DNA of 31,120 nt from Saprospiraceae bacterium (GTDB lineage Bacteria > Bacteroidota > Bacteroidia > Chitinophagales > Saprospiraceae): contig JABWAJ010000005.1 in NCBI GenBank assembly GCA_013361075.1, positions 1 through 31,120 of the forward strand. The letters are read 5' to 3'. This document shows, in pieces, positions 1 through 7,667 of this stretch; the stretch's first letter is position 1, and every line of letters begins with the position of its first letter. The position numbers were made by a program, and so were the translations under genes. The notes beneath the pieces were generated by a model. That model worked only from the letters and a program-made list of their open reading frames with translations. It made no database searches and was not told where the DNA came from.

Positions 1-1952
1 AGAAACCATAGTATTAATCGAAAGAAATCACTGCCTTCGTGGTAGATTTTTTCTACCCATTCGATGTTCAGCGATGTTAATTTGCTGATTAAATTTACTG
101 CTGTGTAAAAATCACATCTGTCTTGAATCTCTCTTATTAATAATAACTTCCTGTATAAAAGCTCTTCTATTAGATGGGAGGCTACAAACCCTTTACTTAA
201 CCAATCATTTATTTCTTCGTAAGGGTTTTCATCATGATTGAGTAATAGTGAAATATGTCTTTCTGGAAAAATCTTTCCTATGCCTTCTTGCCACAACTGA
301 TAATATACAGCTATATCGGTGTTTTTAAAACAATATTCATCTAGGTCTTCAAAGAATTCAATTGGTAGTACACGAACTCCCAAAGTCATTGTTTCTCGTA
401 AATCATCAACTTTATGTAGAAATTCAAGCCTTTTACGCAATAATTTTAGCGAGTATTCTTCATCAGAAACCGAAAGGAACATAGCAACTGCATTGGCAGA
501 ATATTTCTCAAGCGTTGCAAAAACGTATTCCCTTGAAAAGTCTTTTGAATAACCTTTTTGAAACAACTCAACTTTAAAAGGTTCGTCTGTTGCTTTTTCA
601 ACTTCTGAAATCGTCGCTTGAATTAGCTCTCTACCTTTCTTTTCTCCCCAAAAGTCTACTTCATGTAACTTATCCTTTAATGAAAAGTTATATCCTAATT
701 TATTGTTGGCCTTTAGGTAATCAGTTAACAAAGAAAATAGATAATCCCAGTGATTGGTTTTTGCCAATAATTTGATTAGTTCAATTCTTTCATCATCTGA
801 TTTAAGTCGTTTGAAGATCTTGCAGTGTTTTACTAAATCTCGATTTCCTAAGTCTGATTTAACTTTATTAAAATCATAAACGTCTATTTTTCCATTATAC
901 CAAAATTGGTACAAAACATCTTCATCACATACCTCTATTATCTTTTTTACTACTGATTCAGTAAGTTCAGCTTCTAATTCTGGAGGTAGATTTTTGGGTG
1001 CAGAGGCAAAAAGCTTGTTGAAGTCTTCATAGTTATTGGAGCCGGATATTTGAAAGCAAAGAGCTGCTAACTCATCCGAATATACTTTCTTAATGGCGTC
1101 GTTTGTTTTTGCGACTAATAGCGAAAATTCATTTGTCCCCTCAATTATTTGGATGAGTTTAAATGGCGAAAGTGATAGTATTTCAGTGAAAGACTTGTTT
1201 TTTAGCTCAGCCACCAGCCATTCCATCCATCTAATACAAAACTGTTCTCCAAATGAATACGGATAAATTCTCTGAAGTAGCTCTAAATCTAGCTTATCCT
1301 TGTTCTCCCAAATAATTTCCTCTGGTATTTCATAGTCTTCTTCCTTATTGTAATCCTCATATCCGATAAGCCTAAACTCCCTGCTTTTCCACACCTCAAA
1401 AAGTACCGCACTATTTTTTTGTTGTCCAAAGTGCGTATAATTTGTGGCAATAGAATAGTTAGTTCCTTTGGTTGTGGCAATTAGGGATTCAAGAAGTTGG
1501 CAAAATGGAATGAATAATTCCGCTTTTTTATCAATTATTTCTTGCGAATAATATTTGTTGATAGAATCTGAAATGAATTCGAAATTATTTTGTTTAAAAA
1601 ACTCCTTTATTCCATTTATTAGCACATTGAATGTCTTGGTTACTGTTGAAGTGTAAGGTTTTCCCCATTTGCTCTTGAGCGTGATTTTTTCTTGACTGTG
1701 AACTAGTTTCTCTCCTCCTAACAACTCCATGATTGCCTTAAAATCATTGTAAGATTTTGGAGTGTGGACATTCTTTGCAGTATCCTTTCCTTTTTCAAAT
1801 GCTACTTCAAAAAGTAGCGCATCACCCGGTGCTAACTCCCGAAGTCCAATTGAAAAATTGGAACTATGCAAAAACACTTCTTTACCTCCCGGAGCACTAA
1901 TAACCCCGAACCCTTTTATCGAGTCATACCATTTAATTACTCCTGCTTTCAA
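1..1952 (-). CDS. Large protein with N-terminal cold-shock domain, in type I RM operon (partial, runs off left edge)
   Basis: The frame is open without a stop from base 1952 to the window edge (650 codons). The start is taken as TTG at 1952-1950, because it puts the usual cold-shock N-terminus (MKAGVIKWYDSIKGFGVI) at residue 1; the only upstream codons before an in-frame stop contain no ATG. Residues 1-63 match a cold-shock domain: W8, RNP1-like KGFGVI (13-18), RNP2-like VFLHS (26-30), and the closing FEKGKDTAKNV (52-62). Cold-shock domains bind single-stranded RNA or DNA. The remaining ~590 residues are mostly helical-looking and I do not recognise them; a YQxW motif recurs at 348-351 and 551-554. 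The gene starts 8 bases after the hsdS stop, so it is probably co-transcribed with hsdM-hsdS. Base composition is about one third GC, lower than hsdM and the right side of the window. Function is unknown; a defence accessory is an inference from position only. Confidence 0.85.
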   Translation of the reverse strand, partial: MKAGVIKWYDSIKGFGVISAPGGKEVFLHSSNFSIGLRELAPGDALLFEVAFEKGKDTAKNVHTPKSYNDFKAIMELLGGEKLVHSQEKITLKSKWGKPYTSTVTKTFNVLINGIKEFFKQNNFEFISDSINKYYSQEIIDKKAELFIPFCQLLESLIATTKGTNYSIATNYTHFGQQKNSAVLFEVWKSREFRLIGYEDYNKEEDYEIPEEIIWENKDKLDLELLQRIYPYSFGEQFCIRWMEWLVAELKNKSFTEILSLSPFKLIQIIEGTNEFSLLVAKTNDAIKKVYSDELAALCFQISGSNNYEDFNKLFASAPKNLPPELEAELTESVVKKIIEVCDEDVLYQFWYNGKIDVYDFNKVKSDLGNRDLVKHCKIFKRLKSDDERIELIKLLAKTNHWDYLFSLLTDYLKANNKLGYNFSLKDKLHEVDFWGEKKGRELIQATISEVEKATDEPFKVELFQKGYSKDFSREYVFATLEKYSANAVAMFLSVSDEEYSLKLLRKRLEFLHKVDDLRETMTLGVRVLPIEFFEDLDEYCFKNTDIAVYYQLWQEGIGKIFPERHISLLLNHDENPYEEINDWLSKGFVASHLIEELLYRKLLLIREIQDRCDFYTAVNLISKLTSLNIEWVEKIYHEGSDFFRLILWF

Positions 1953-1960
1953 TTTTTTTT

Positions 1961-3202
1961 CTATTTTGAATGAGTTATTAAAGCATCCACACGCACCTTA
2001 CCCGTAAGTAGGTCTTGCATTAGTGCAGTTTTTGTTGATTTATACATCAACAAATTACCCTTCTCCTTTGAAAGGTTGCTGTCAAATTTTTCAAGTATCG
2101 AAATAATTCTTTCCTGTTCAATGATTTTTGGGATAGCAACCTGGGTAGCTTTAATTTTCGTCAATGTTGTTCTGGTAATTGCATTACCGGACATTTGGTC
2201 TTTGAATGTCTTTTGCAACTTTTCACACGCCAGAGTTTGAAATAAAAAATCATTTCTCAAATAATCTTTTTTTCCACGCAAAAAGGCAACACTGGAAAGT
2301 AAACTGATTGGCTCTTTAATAGTGTTTATGCAAACGTTACCAGTATTGGCTCCGTCTTTCGTCAATAGTACGTCACCAAATCCAACAGAGCAACGACGAT
2401 AAATTGATTCGTGTGCATCACGAGTAATGAAATCTACGTTTTTCAAATCTAATTCTCCCATCCTGATATTCTTGGAGGTTATGTACATGAACTCTCCAAC
2501 TTCACTTATTTCAGGCGAAAAATGCGTACCATCTTGAATTTTTTCACAAACGTTTTTCAATGTAATAACTTCCCACTCTACTGGAATTCTCCCCAACACA
2601 CTATCCTTAAACTCATGTGTCTCCTCACTGCGAATATTCCCCTGCTCATCAATACCGCAAGTGAGCAGGTCTTGCATCAATCCAGTTTTAATGCGCTCGT
2701 ATTTGGCAATGAGTTGTTCTGTTTTTTCAATGGCTTGGTCTATGGTAGTCAGAATGTTAGCGATGGTGGTTTGTTCTATTTTCTCTAAGGGCAATAGAAT
2801 TTCGAGTTTTGATAACTCAGAATGATTTATTGAATCAAAAGTTGAGCCTTGCGAAATGAACCCGCCATTGATACTTCTAAAGTAGATGGCGTGATTTAAG
2901 AATGAGTTATCAACATCTTTTCCTTTTATTGCTGCGATACCTCTACCAATACAATACTTTTTATTTGCCAAATTGGTTTTTCCAACTGGCGCACGAACGC
3001 TAAATAATATCGAATTTTCAGGTGCCAATTTTTTAATAACAGTTGAAAATACAGTTGTTTCAGGATGATGTTTCCCAAACTCTGAACATCCCTGTAAAAA
3101 AGGCATACCGTTCCCCTCCGAATTGTAATACTTTCCATCTGGCGATTGCCCCATTATTAGGTCAGCAATCTCACCAAGTTTTATCTCTTTCCATTCTCCC
3201 AT
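1961..3202 (-). CDS. hsdS: Type I restriction-modification specificity subunit HsdS
   Basis: This 413-residue protein has the two-target-recognition-domain layout of HsdS, which reads the bipartite DNA site and holds the methylase and nuclease subunits. The first recognition domain spans about residues 3-150, followed by a helical spacer ending in GLMQDLLT (174-181). The second spans about 207-365, followed by a matching helix ending in ALMQDLLT (393-400). The two helices are the half-repeats typical of the family. The ATG lies 2 bases after the hsdM stop, which indicates translational coupling. Base composition is more AT-rich than hsdM, as often seen in horizontally exchanged specificity genes. 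The recognition sequence cannot be predicted from the sequence alone. Confidence 0.95.
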   Translation of the reverse strand: MGEWKEIKLGEIADLIMGQSPDGKYYNSEGNGMPFLQGCSEFGKHHPETTVFSTVIKKLAPENSILFSVRAPVGKTNLANKKYCIGRGIAAIKGKDVDNSFLNHAIYFRSINGGFISQGSTFDSINHSELSKLEILLPLEKIEQTTIANILTTIDQAIEKTEQLIAKYERIKTGLMQDLLTCGIDEQGNIRSEETHEFKDSVLGRIPVEWEVITLKNVCEKIQDGTHFSPEISEVGEFMYITSKNIRMGELDLKNVDFITRDAHESIYRRCSVGFGDVLLTKDGANTGNVCINTIKEPISLLSSVAFLRGKKDYLRNDFLFQTLACEKLQKTFKDQMSGNAITRTTLTKIKATQVAIPKIIEQERIISILEKFDSNLSKEKGNLLMYKSTKTALMQDLLTGKVRVDALITHSK

Positions 3203-3204
3203 GC

Positions 3205-5883
3205 CTATTGATAATTTAAAGCAGTCAAAAATTCATTAAGTTTATTCAATACTGAACCACGTTCTTTTTCTAATTCATTTCTACCCACTGCGTATTTATC
3301 CCATAACTTTTCTACCAAGCGAACCAGTTCACGTTTTTCACGGTTCAAATAGCGCTCCAATTGTTCCTGCATGAAGTTATGGTGTTTTTGCAGGATCAGG
3401 TCACGGGCTTGCTCCGGGGTGATTGGTTCACCTATGGCAGCGACCAATTCCTCTACAATTCCTTTTTTGGCTTGCAGGAAATCTACCTGTTTTTGATACT
3501 TCTCTTTGTCCTTATCCTTTTCTGCTGCGGCTTTTTCCGCTTCGCGCAAAATGATGAGATTGTCCAAGTGAGCAAGGAAACCATCCAAGCCATACTTTTT
3601 AGCATCCACCAGGTCTTCCAAACGAGACTCCTTTCCGTTTTGCTCCTTCTTCAGTGCTTTTATTTGCGCCTCTGTTTTTGCGATGCGTTCAGCCAGTTCC
3701 AGAAGTAAGTGTGCTTCTGTCAGGGTATTTTCAGGGACTTTGCCAGTTAATGATTTCAGGTCTTTGGCACTGAGTTTCTTCTTCTTTTCGATGGTCACGA
3801 AATTACCCACCAGGTCATTGGCTGCGTTGGTGAGTGTTTCTGTAACGTACTTTACTGTGGCTTTCTTTTCATTGCCTTCATCATCGGTTTCCGGTTCTAC
3901 TTCTGCTTCCTCCATTGCTTCCTGTAAGGTGTTTTCGAGGTCTGAAATCTTGGTTTCCAGTGCATCGAGTTCATCTATTTCTCTTTGGAAAAAGGCTTTT
4001 TTGATGTACTCGTCCGGGATAAGGTTCACGCTCCAACCATAAGAAGAAATGGTTTTGAGGTCGTAGTTAATGGTCTGCCACCAGTTCACAAAAATACCTG
4101 CCACCTGGAATTTATCAAAGAGTTCCATCGGGACAAGTCTGTTCTGAAAACCGGTTAGGAGTTCCGCTCTGATTTTGGGTAGATTGTTGTCCGTATCTAA
4201 GTGCGTAAAATCTTCTTTTGCCTCTTGCCACCATTGATTGGTTTCCTGACGGAAACGTTCCAATGTAGCTGCTACCCCTTTATGCGCTTCGATGCGTTCC
4301 TTGATTTGCGCTTTTTCAGTGAGGGCAGTTTTGAAATCAAAATACCTGGCATCCTTCTCCTGAAAGAATACATCCGGCTCCATTCCGAATTTCTTGTAAA
4401 ACGGTACTTGAGCAGCCACTTCACTTTTGGGTACGCCACCAAGCAAGTGCGCCGTTACATCTTCCGGCTCCGGTTCGGGTGTGTTATCTACATAGCGGCG
4501 GATATTGAGGTTGAAGTCATTGGTTTCAATCTCCTTCAGATCAACCAAACAGGAATATTTCGGTATTTTGAGGGTCTTAGTAAAAGCAGTATCAATCTTT
4601 TCGATGTCTTCCGGGCGAAGGAAGTTTTGCGCTTTGCCTTCTCCAAACTCTGCATCGGCATTGATGAACAAAATCTTGTGGCGCAAAGCGTCCGGCTTAT
4701 TTTTATTGATGACGATGACACAAGCCGGAATACCCGTTCCGTAAAACAAGGATGGCGGTAAAGCAATAATGGCTTCGATCAGGTTATCCTTTACGATCTT
4801 TTCACGGATCACCTTTTCTGCGCCGCCACGAAACAACACACCATGCGGGATGATGCAAGCCATTTTACCGTTATCCTTCAGGCAGGCAATCATGTGTTGC
4901 ACAAACATCAAATCACCTTTCTTGCCTGTTTCCGGTGCATAACCAAAACGGAAACGTGCCGGAAACTGGATATTGTCTTTGGAATAGTTCTGGGAAAATG
5001 GCGGATTAGCAATGATGCGGTCAAACTTTCTGAGCGACCCTCCTTCAGTATGTTGCGGGTCTTCGATGGTATCACCCAAGCGAATGTCAGCATCCAGAAC
5101 GTTGTGCAAAATCATGTTCATCTTACAAATCGCCCAAACCGTGCCGTTATTATCTTGTCCTGCTAAAGTGAGGTTGCGGGCATTTTGCCCCTGCTCTTCT
5201 ACAAATTGAGCCGACTGGATCAGCATACCACCCGAACCAGCGGTTGGGTCATAAATACCCATTCCTGCCTGTGGTTTCACCAGTTGCACCAACAAACGAA
5301 CTACTTGCGCCGGGGTGTAGAATTCTCCGCCTTTCTTTCCGGCACTGTCCGCAAAGTATTTGATGAGATATTCATACGCCGCTCCGAGCAGGTCGGGGAA
5401 CTCGAAATTGTCGTTGGTGAGTTTGATTTTATCGAAGTGGTCAATCAGGTCTTTGGCTTTGTTGTCCGGGATGACACGCTTGTTACCTTTCGTCTTATTG
5501 AAGTCAATGTTGTCCTTCAGTACACCTCTGAGTGAGTCGTTGGCATCTTCGAGGGCTGCCAAAGCCTGGTTCAACTGCTCTCCTGCGTTGTGATGGAAGT
5601 AGCGAATTTTGTCCCATTTTGCTTCTTGAGGAACGAAAAAGGTCTCTCCATAAGTCACAGGAGCATCTTCTAGCGCCAGCCAAGCTTCTTGCGCCAAATG
5701 GCGGTATTCGTTAGCGCGCAGTTTTTGCCTTTGTTGTTCAAATTGATCGCTCATCCTCTTCAGGAACAACATCCCAAAGATATACTCCTTGAACTCTGAA
5801 GCATCCATACTACCCCTCAGAATATCAGCCGCTTTGAGCAGAAAGTTTTCCAACTGAGAGAGTGTAATCTTAGTATTTTGCAT
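3205..5883 (-). CDS. hsdM: Type I restriction-modification N6-adenine methyltransferase HsdM, long form
   Basis: The protein methylates adenine in the site chosen by HsdS. The N-terminal HsdM helical domain (about 1-150) is followed by the methylase fold with the AdoMet motif DPTAGSGGM from D212 and the catalytic NPPF at 293-296. The ATG at 5883 is chosen because it starts the conserved helical domain directly; a TTG 36 bases upstream is also in frame. At 892 residues it is much longer than the usual ~500. The extra ~400 C-terminal residues (from about 480) are charged and rich in predicted coiled coil (Lys/Glu heptads around 600-760 and near the end). Long HsdM proteins with such a tail are known, so this is probably not a fusion artefact. 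It is first in the hsdM-hsdS-cold-shock-gene run. Confidence 0.95.
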   Translation of the reverse strand: MQNTKITLSQLENFLLKAADILRGSMDASEFKEYIFGMLFLKRMSDQFEQQRQKLRANEYRHLAQEAWLALEDAPVTYGETFFVPQEAKWDKIRYFHHNAGEQLNQALAALEDANDSLRGVLKDNIDFNKTKGNKRVIPDNKAKDLIDHFDKIKLTNDNFEFPDLLGAAYEYLIKYFADSAGKKGGEFYTPAQVVRLLVQLVKPQAGMGIYDPTAGSGGMLIQSAQFVEEQGQNARNLTLAGQDNNGTVWAICKMNMILHNVLDADIRLGDTIEDPQHTEGGSLRKFDRIIANPPFSQNYSKDNIQFPARFRFGYAPETGKKGDLMFVQHMIACLKDNGKMACIIPHGVLFRGGAEKVIREKIVKDNLIEAIIALPPSLFYGTGIPACVIVINKNKPDALRHKILFINADAEFGEGKAQNFLRPEDIEKIDTAFTKTLKIPKYSCLVDLKEIETNDFNLNIRRYVDNTPEPEPEDVTAHLLGGVPKSEVAAQVPFYKKFGMEPDVFFQEKDARYFDFKTALTEKAQIKERIEAHKGVAATLERFRQETNQWWQEAKEDFTHLDTDNNLPKIRAELLTGFQNRLVPMELFDKFQVAGIFVNWWQTINYDLKTISSYGWSVNLIPDEYIKKAFFQREIDELDALETKISDLENTLQEAMEEAEVEPETDDEGNEKKATVKYVTETLTNAANDLVGNFVTIEKKKKLSAKDLKSLTGKVPENTLTEAHLLLELAERIAKTEAQIKALKKEQNGKESRLEDLVDAKKYGLDGFLAHLDNLIILREAEKAAAEKDKDKEKYQKQVDFLQAKKGIVEELVAAIGEPITPEQARDLILQKHHNFMQEQLERYLNREKRELVRLVEKLWDKYAVGRNELEKERGSVLNKLNEFLTALNYQ

Positions 5884-5970
5884 GTTTGGTTTTACAAAGT
5901 GAAAGGCGAATATCGTCAAAGTTACCTACACATCGAATGAGTATTTTACGCTTTTAGTGATTCCTGAATA

Positions 5971-5999
5971 ATAAAAAAGGGATAACTCCTTAGTTATCC
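5971..5999 (-). terminator. Intrinsic terminator between the nuclease remnant and hsdM
   Basis: Read on the minus strand, GGATAACT pairs with AGTTATCC (8 base pairs, loop of four) and is followed by CTTTTTT. It lies after the 6095-6424 remnant and before hsdM, so hsdM should have its own promoter in the ~85 bases between. Confidence 0.75.
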
Positions 6000-6094
6000 A
6001 AGTCTATAATATTGTAAGCCTCGATTAAAAAACCTAAAAGTTTTTGAAAACCTAAACAATTAAATTGGCACCGAAAACCGGGGAGGAAGCCCTC

Positions 6095-6424
6095 TCACAA
6101 CCCCAAATAAGTATCCACCGTCCCCTTCAGCCCCTCACTAAACACATAAATATCATCCAGCGATTGCAGTTCGTTTCGGGTTTCTTTTTTGGCTGCGTCA
6201 AAGACGCCGATGTATTTTTTGTTCGTATTCAGGTAGATGCGGCAGATGGTTTTGCGGTTGTCAATAAACTCCGGTACAACCTCCAGCGGATTGAACACAT
6301 CATACCCTAATGTTTGAATGAAGGGCATGATGAATGCATTTTTCGTCGCTTCTTCTGTTGCAATTTGATCTTTGAGTTTGGCTACGCGGTCGCCGGATTG
6401 CAGGATTTGATCTTTGAAGTCCAT
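6095..6424 (-). pseudogene. Internally deleted remnant of a restriction-endonuclease-fold (HsdR N-terminal-like) protein
   Basis: The 109-residue frame is intact but looks like two ends of a larger protein joined together. Residues 1-52 (MDFKDQILQSGDRVAKLKDQ..., then TEEATKNAF and YDVFNPLEVVPEF) match, from memory, the N-terminus of the ~350-residue family described as having a type I restriction enzyme R protein N-terminal fold. Residues 53-109 (DNRKTICRIYLNTNKKYIGV and SLDDIYVFSEGLK) match its C-terminal region. The middle is missing, including the catalytic part of the nuclease that should follow VVPEF (D...ExK), so nuclease activity is not expected. The reading frame survives across the joint, so a short protein may still be made. 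It precedes the hsdM operon, separated from it by a terminator. Confidence 0.7.
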
Positions 6425-6724
6425 ATTAGTGGCGGTTTTATAGTTTTCTCTAATTTGTTGTTTCTAATCTCCTCTTTCTTTGTCATACGCCCCTTCTAAA
6501 AAAAGGTTGCCAAAAGTGTAACAAATTTATTTTCAATCAAATAGAGAATATTTGAAAATGCCTGGAAAATGAACCGGTATCTATTTAGCCGTCTTGTCGT
6601 AATGTATTTGTTTTTAATTAAATTAATTGTGTGTATATTTTTTGCCCCCCTGATTTGAATCTACCAAAGAGCGCTCTGTTGACATAGGGACCGGCATGCT
6701 TCGTTCAGTGAAAAGTGCAGAAAC
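6425..6724. other. AT-rich stretch without a recognisable gene
   Basis: I see no convincing coding frame on either strand. The stretch holds a ten-base perfect palindrome AGAGCGCTCT near 6668-6677 and several T/A runs. It presumably contains the promoter of the remnant at 6095-6424, but no clear TAnnTTTG box is placed correctly for it. Confidence 0.5.
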
Positions 6725-6759
6725 AAAAAAGGAGTCATGGAATAGCACCGTAACTCCTT
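6725..6759 (-). terminator. Intrinsic terminator downstream of the tRNA-Pro 3' fragment
   Basis: On the minus strand AAGGAGT pairs with ACTCCTT, followed by a run of six T. It follows the tRNA fragment at the same relative place as the terminator at 7399-7431 follows the intact tRNA-Pro, and shares the AAGGAGT...CTCCTT stem. It would also end transcription of the 6806-7198 gene. Confidence 0.7.
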
Positions 6760-6770
6760 AGATTTTAAAT

Positions 6771-6800
6771 GGTCGGGTGACAAGACTTGAACTCACCCCC
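6771..6800 (-). repeat. Degenerate copy of the tRNA-Pro 3' end (T arm plus acceptor strand)
   Basis: On the minus strand this stretch reads a T arm and 3' acceptor strand: GAGTTCAAGTCTTGTCACCC then GACC. It matches the end of the intact tRNA-Pro at 7440-7466 with one base missing in the acceptor and one T-loop substitution. No 5' half is found at the expected distance. It may be an attachment-site direct repeat left by integration into the tRNA 3' end, or the stump of a tandem tRNA copy. Confidence 0.7.
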
Positions 6801-6805
6801 ATCCA

Positions 6806-7198
6806 CTAAACCCCATCCGCGTTTTGACGCCTTTTATTCTCTTCAAAACTTTCAAGAACATCAGCATCAGGGAGGAGAGGCCAAATCAGACCCGGACCTT
6901 TGCAATAGGGGGGACAAGGTAATGCCACTAAGTGGTCTGGGCCAATGAGCTCATTTCCGGATGCATCTACGGCAATCACCCCAATAACTGCTCCTAAAGA
7001 ATCAGAGGAGACCGTCATAAATTTTTGGATTAGGTGGCCGCCTGTGGTTTGGCTTTTAACCGTATCCATATCCTCTTTAAAGTATGAATCTGAAGTACCT
7101 GGACCTATTGGCAGGCCATCATATGGGCCATAGTGCGTAGTATAATTTAAAGTTCTACCTAAAGGTTGATCCAATTTAGAAACAGGGACAATTGCCAT
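6806..7198 (-). CDS. Hypothetical protein, 130 residues
   Basis: I do not recognise this protein. It starts at an ATG with a good TAnnTTTG box about 60 bases upstream (7258-7265) and ends 6 bases before the tRNA-Pro 3' fragment, with a terminator shortly after, so it looks like a single-gene unit. The sequence is soluble-looking, rich in Gly/Pro/Asp, without a signal peptide or membrane segment. The central part (about 45-90) contains TGGHLIQKFMTV and GAVIGVIAVDASGNEL, which suggests a small beta-rich fold. It lies exactly between the tRNA-Pro gene and the tRNA-Pro 3' fragment, so it could be cargo of a small integrated segment. Confidence 0.6.
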   Translation of the reverse strand: MAIVPVSKLDQPLGRTLNYTTHYGPYDGLPIGPGTSDSYFKEDMDTVKSQTTGGHLIQKFMTVSSDSLGAVIGVIAVDASGNELIGPDHLVALPCPPYCKGPGLIWPLLPDADVLESFEENKRRQNADGV

Positions 7199-7257
7199 AA
7201 AATTTGCATTTTATCGTAAAAACGGTGTTAAAAATTAATTCAGATAAGGTTCCTAAG

Positions 7258-7265
7258 CAAATATA
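7258..7265 (-). promoter_or_regulatory. Bacteroidota-type -7 box for the 6806-7198 gene
   Basis: The minus strand reads TATATTTG, a full match to TAnnTTTG, about 60 bases before the ATG at 7198. A -33 TTG at the right spacing is not obvious. Confidence 0.5.
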
Positions 7266-7398
7266 GCTTAAGGTGCAGCATCCTTGTTTGACTTATGTGC
7301 AAAATAATTAATGGATTCAATCAAATAAGTATCGAGGCATCAAATACGCGTAATTTGGATTTGTAAGTAAAAATCTTCAGAAAGGCCTATTTGCAAAC

Positions 7399-7431
7399 AA
7401 AAAAAGGAGCCATGCTTTCGCACAACTCCTT
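7399..7431 (-). terminator. Intrinsic terminator of the tRNA-Val/tRNA-Pro unit
   Basis: On the minus strand AAGGAGTTGTGC pairs over 12 positions (three of them G-U) with GCATGGCTCCTT around a GAAA tetraloop, followed by a T run. It sits 11 bases after the 3' end of tRNA-Pro. Confidence 0.9.
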
Positions 7432-7441
7432 GATGATTAGG

Positions 7442-7515
7442 TCGGGGTGACAAGATTTGAACTTGCGACCACACGCCCCCCAGACGTGTACGCTACCAGG
7501 CTGCGCTACACCCCG
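7442..7515 (-). tRNA. tRNA-Pro (anticodon GGG)
   Basis: The cloverleaf can be drawn by eye: acceptor CGGGGTG with CACCCCG, D arm GCGC...GCGT, anticodon stem CACGT/GCGTG around loop CTGGGGG giving anticodon GGG, and T arm GCAAG/CTTGT around TTCAAAT. CCA is not encoded (A then CCT). It is the last gene of an apparent unit with tRNA-Val, ending at the terminator at 7399-7431. Confidence 0.95.
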
Positions 7516-7521
7516 AATGTA

Positions 7522-7660
7522 GGTGTGGGTGTGGGTGTGGGTGTGGGTGTGAAGGTGTGAGTGTGTGGGGGTAAGAAGGTGTGGGTGTGGGTTTGAGTGT
7601 GGGTGTGTGGGGTTGGGGGTATGAAAGTGTGGGTGTGGGGTGTGAGAGTGTGGGTGTGGG
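7522..7660. repeat. GT-rich repeat arm (left inverted-repeat arm of the tRNA-spacer element)
   Basis: The plus strand is a run of GGTGTG/GTGTGG units starting 7 bases after the 5' end of tRNA-Pro. The outermost 24 bases (7522-7545) are the exact reverse complement of 8067-8090 at the other end of the unit. The inner part degenerates into GTGTGA and GTGTGGGG variants. In the minus-strand transcript this is a CA/CC-rich 3' arm that can pair with the GU-rich 5' arm. Confidence 0.9.
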
Positions 7661-7667
7661 GGCCGGG

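Noticed and set aside
6640..6700. A second tRNA-like fragment (GATTCAAATC on the minus strand)
   Set aside because: Only the T-loop-like string is present; flanking bases do not form a T stem or acceptor.
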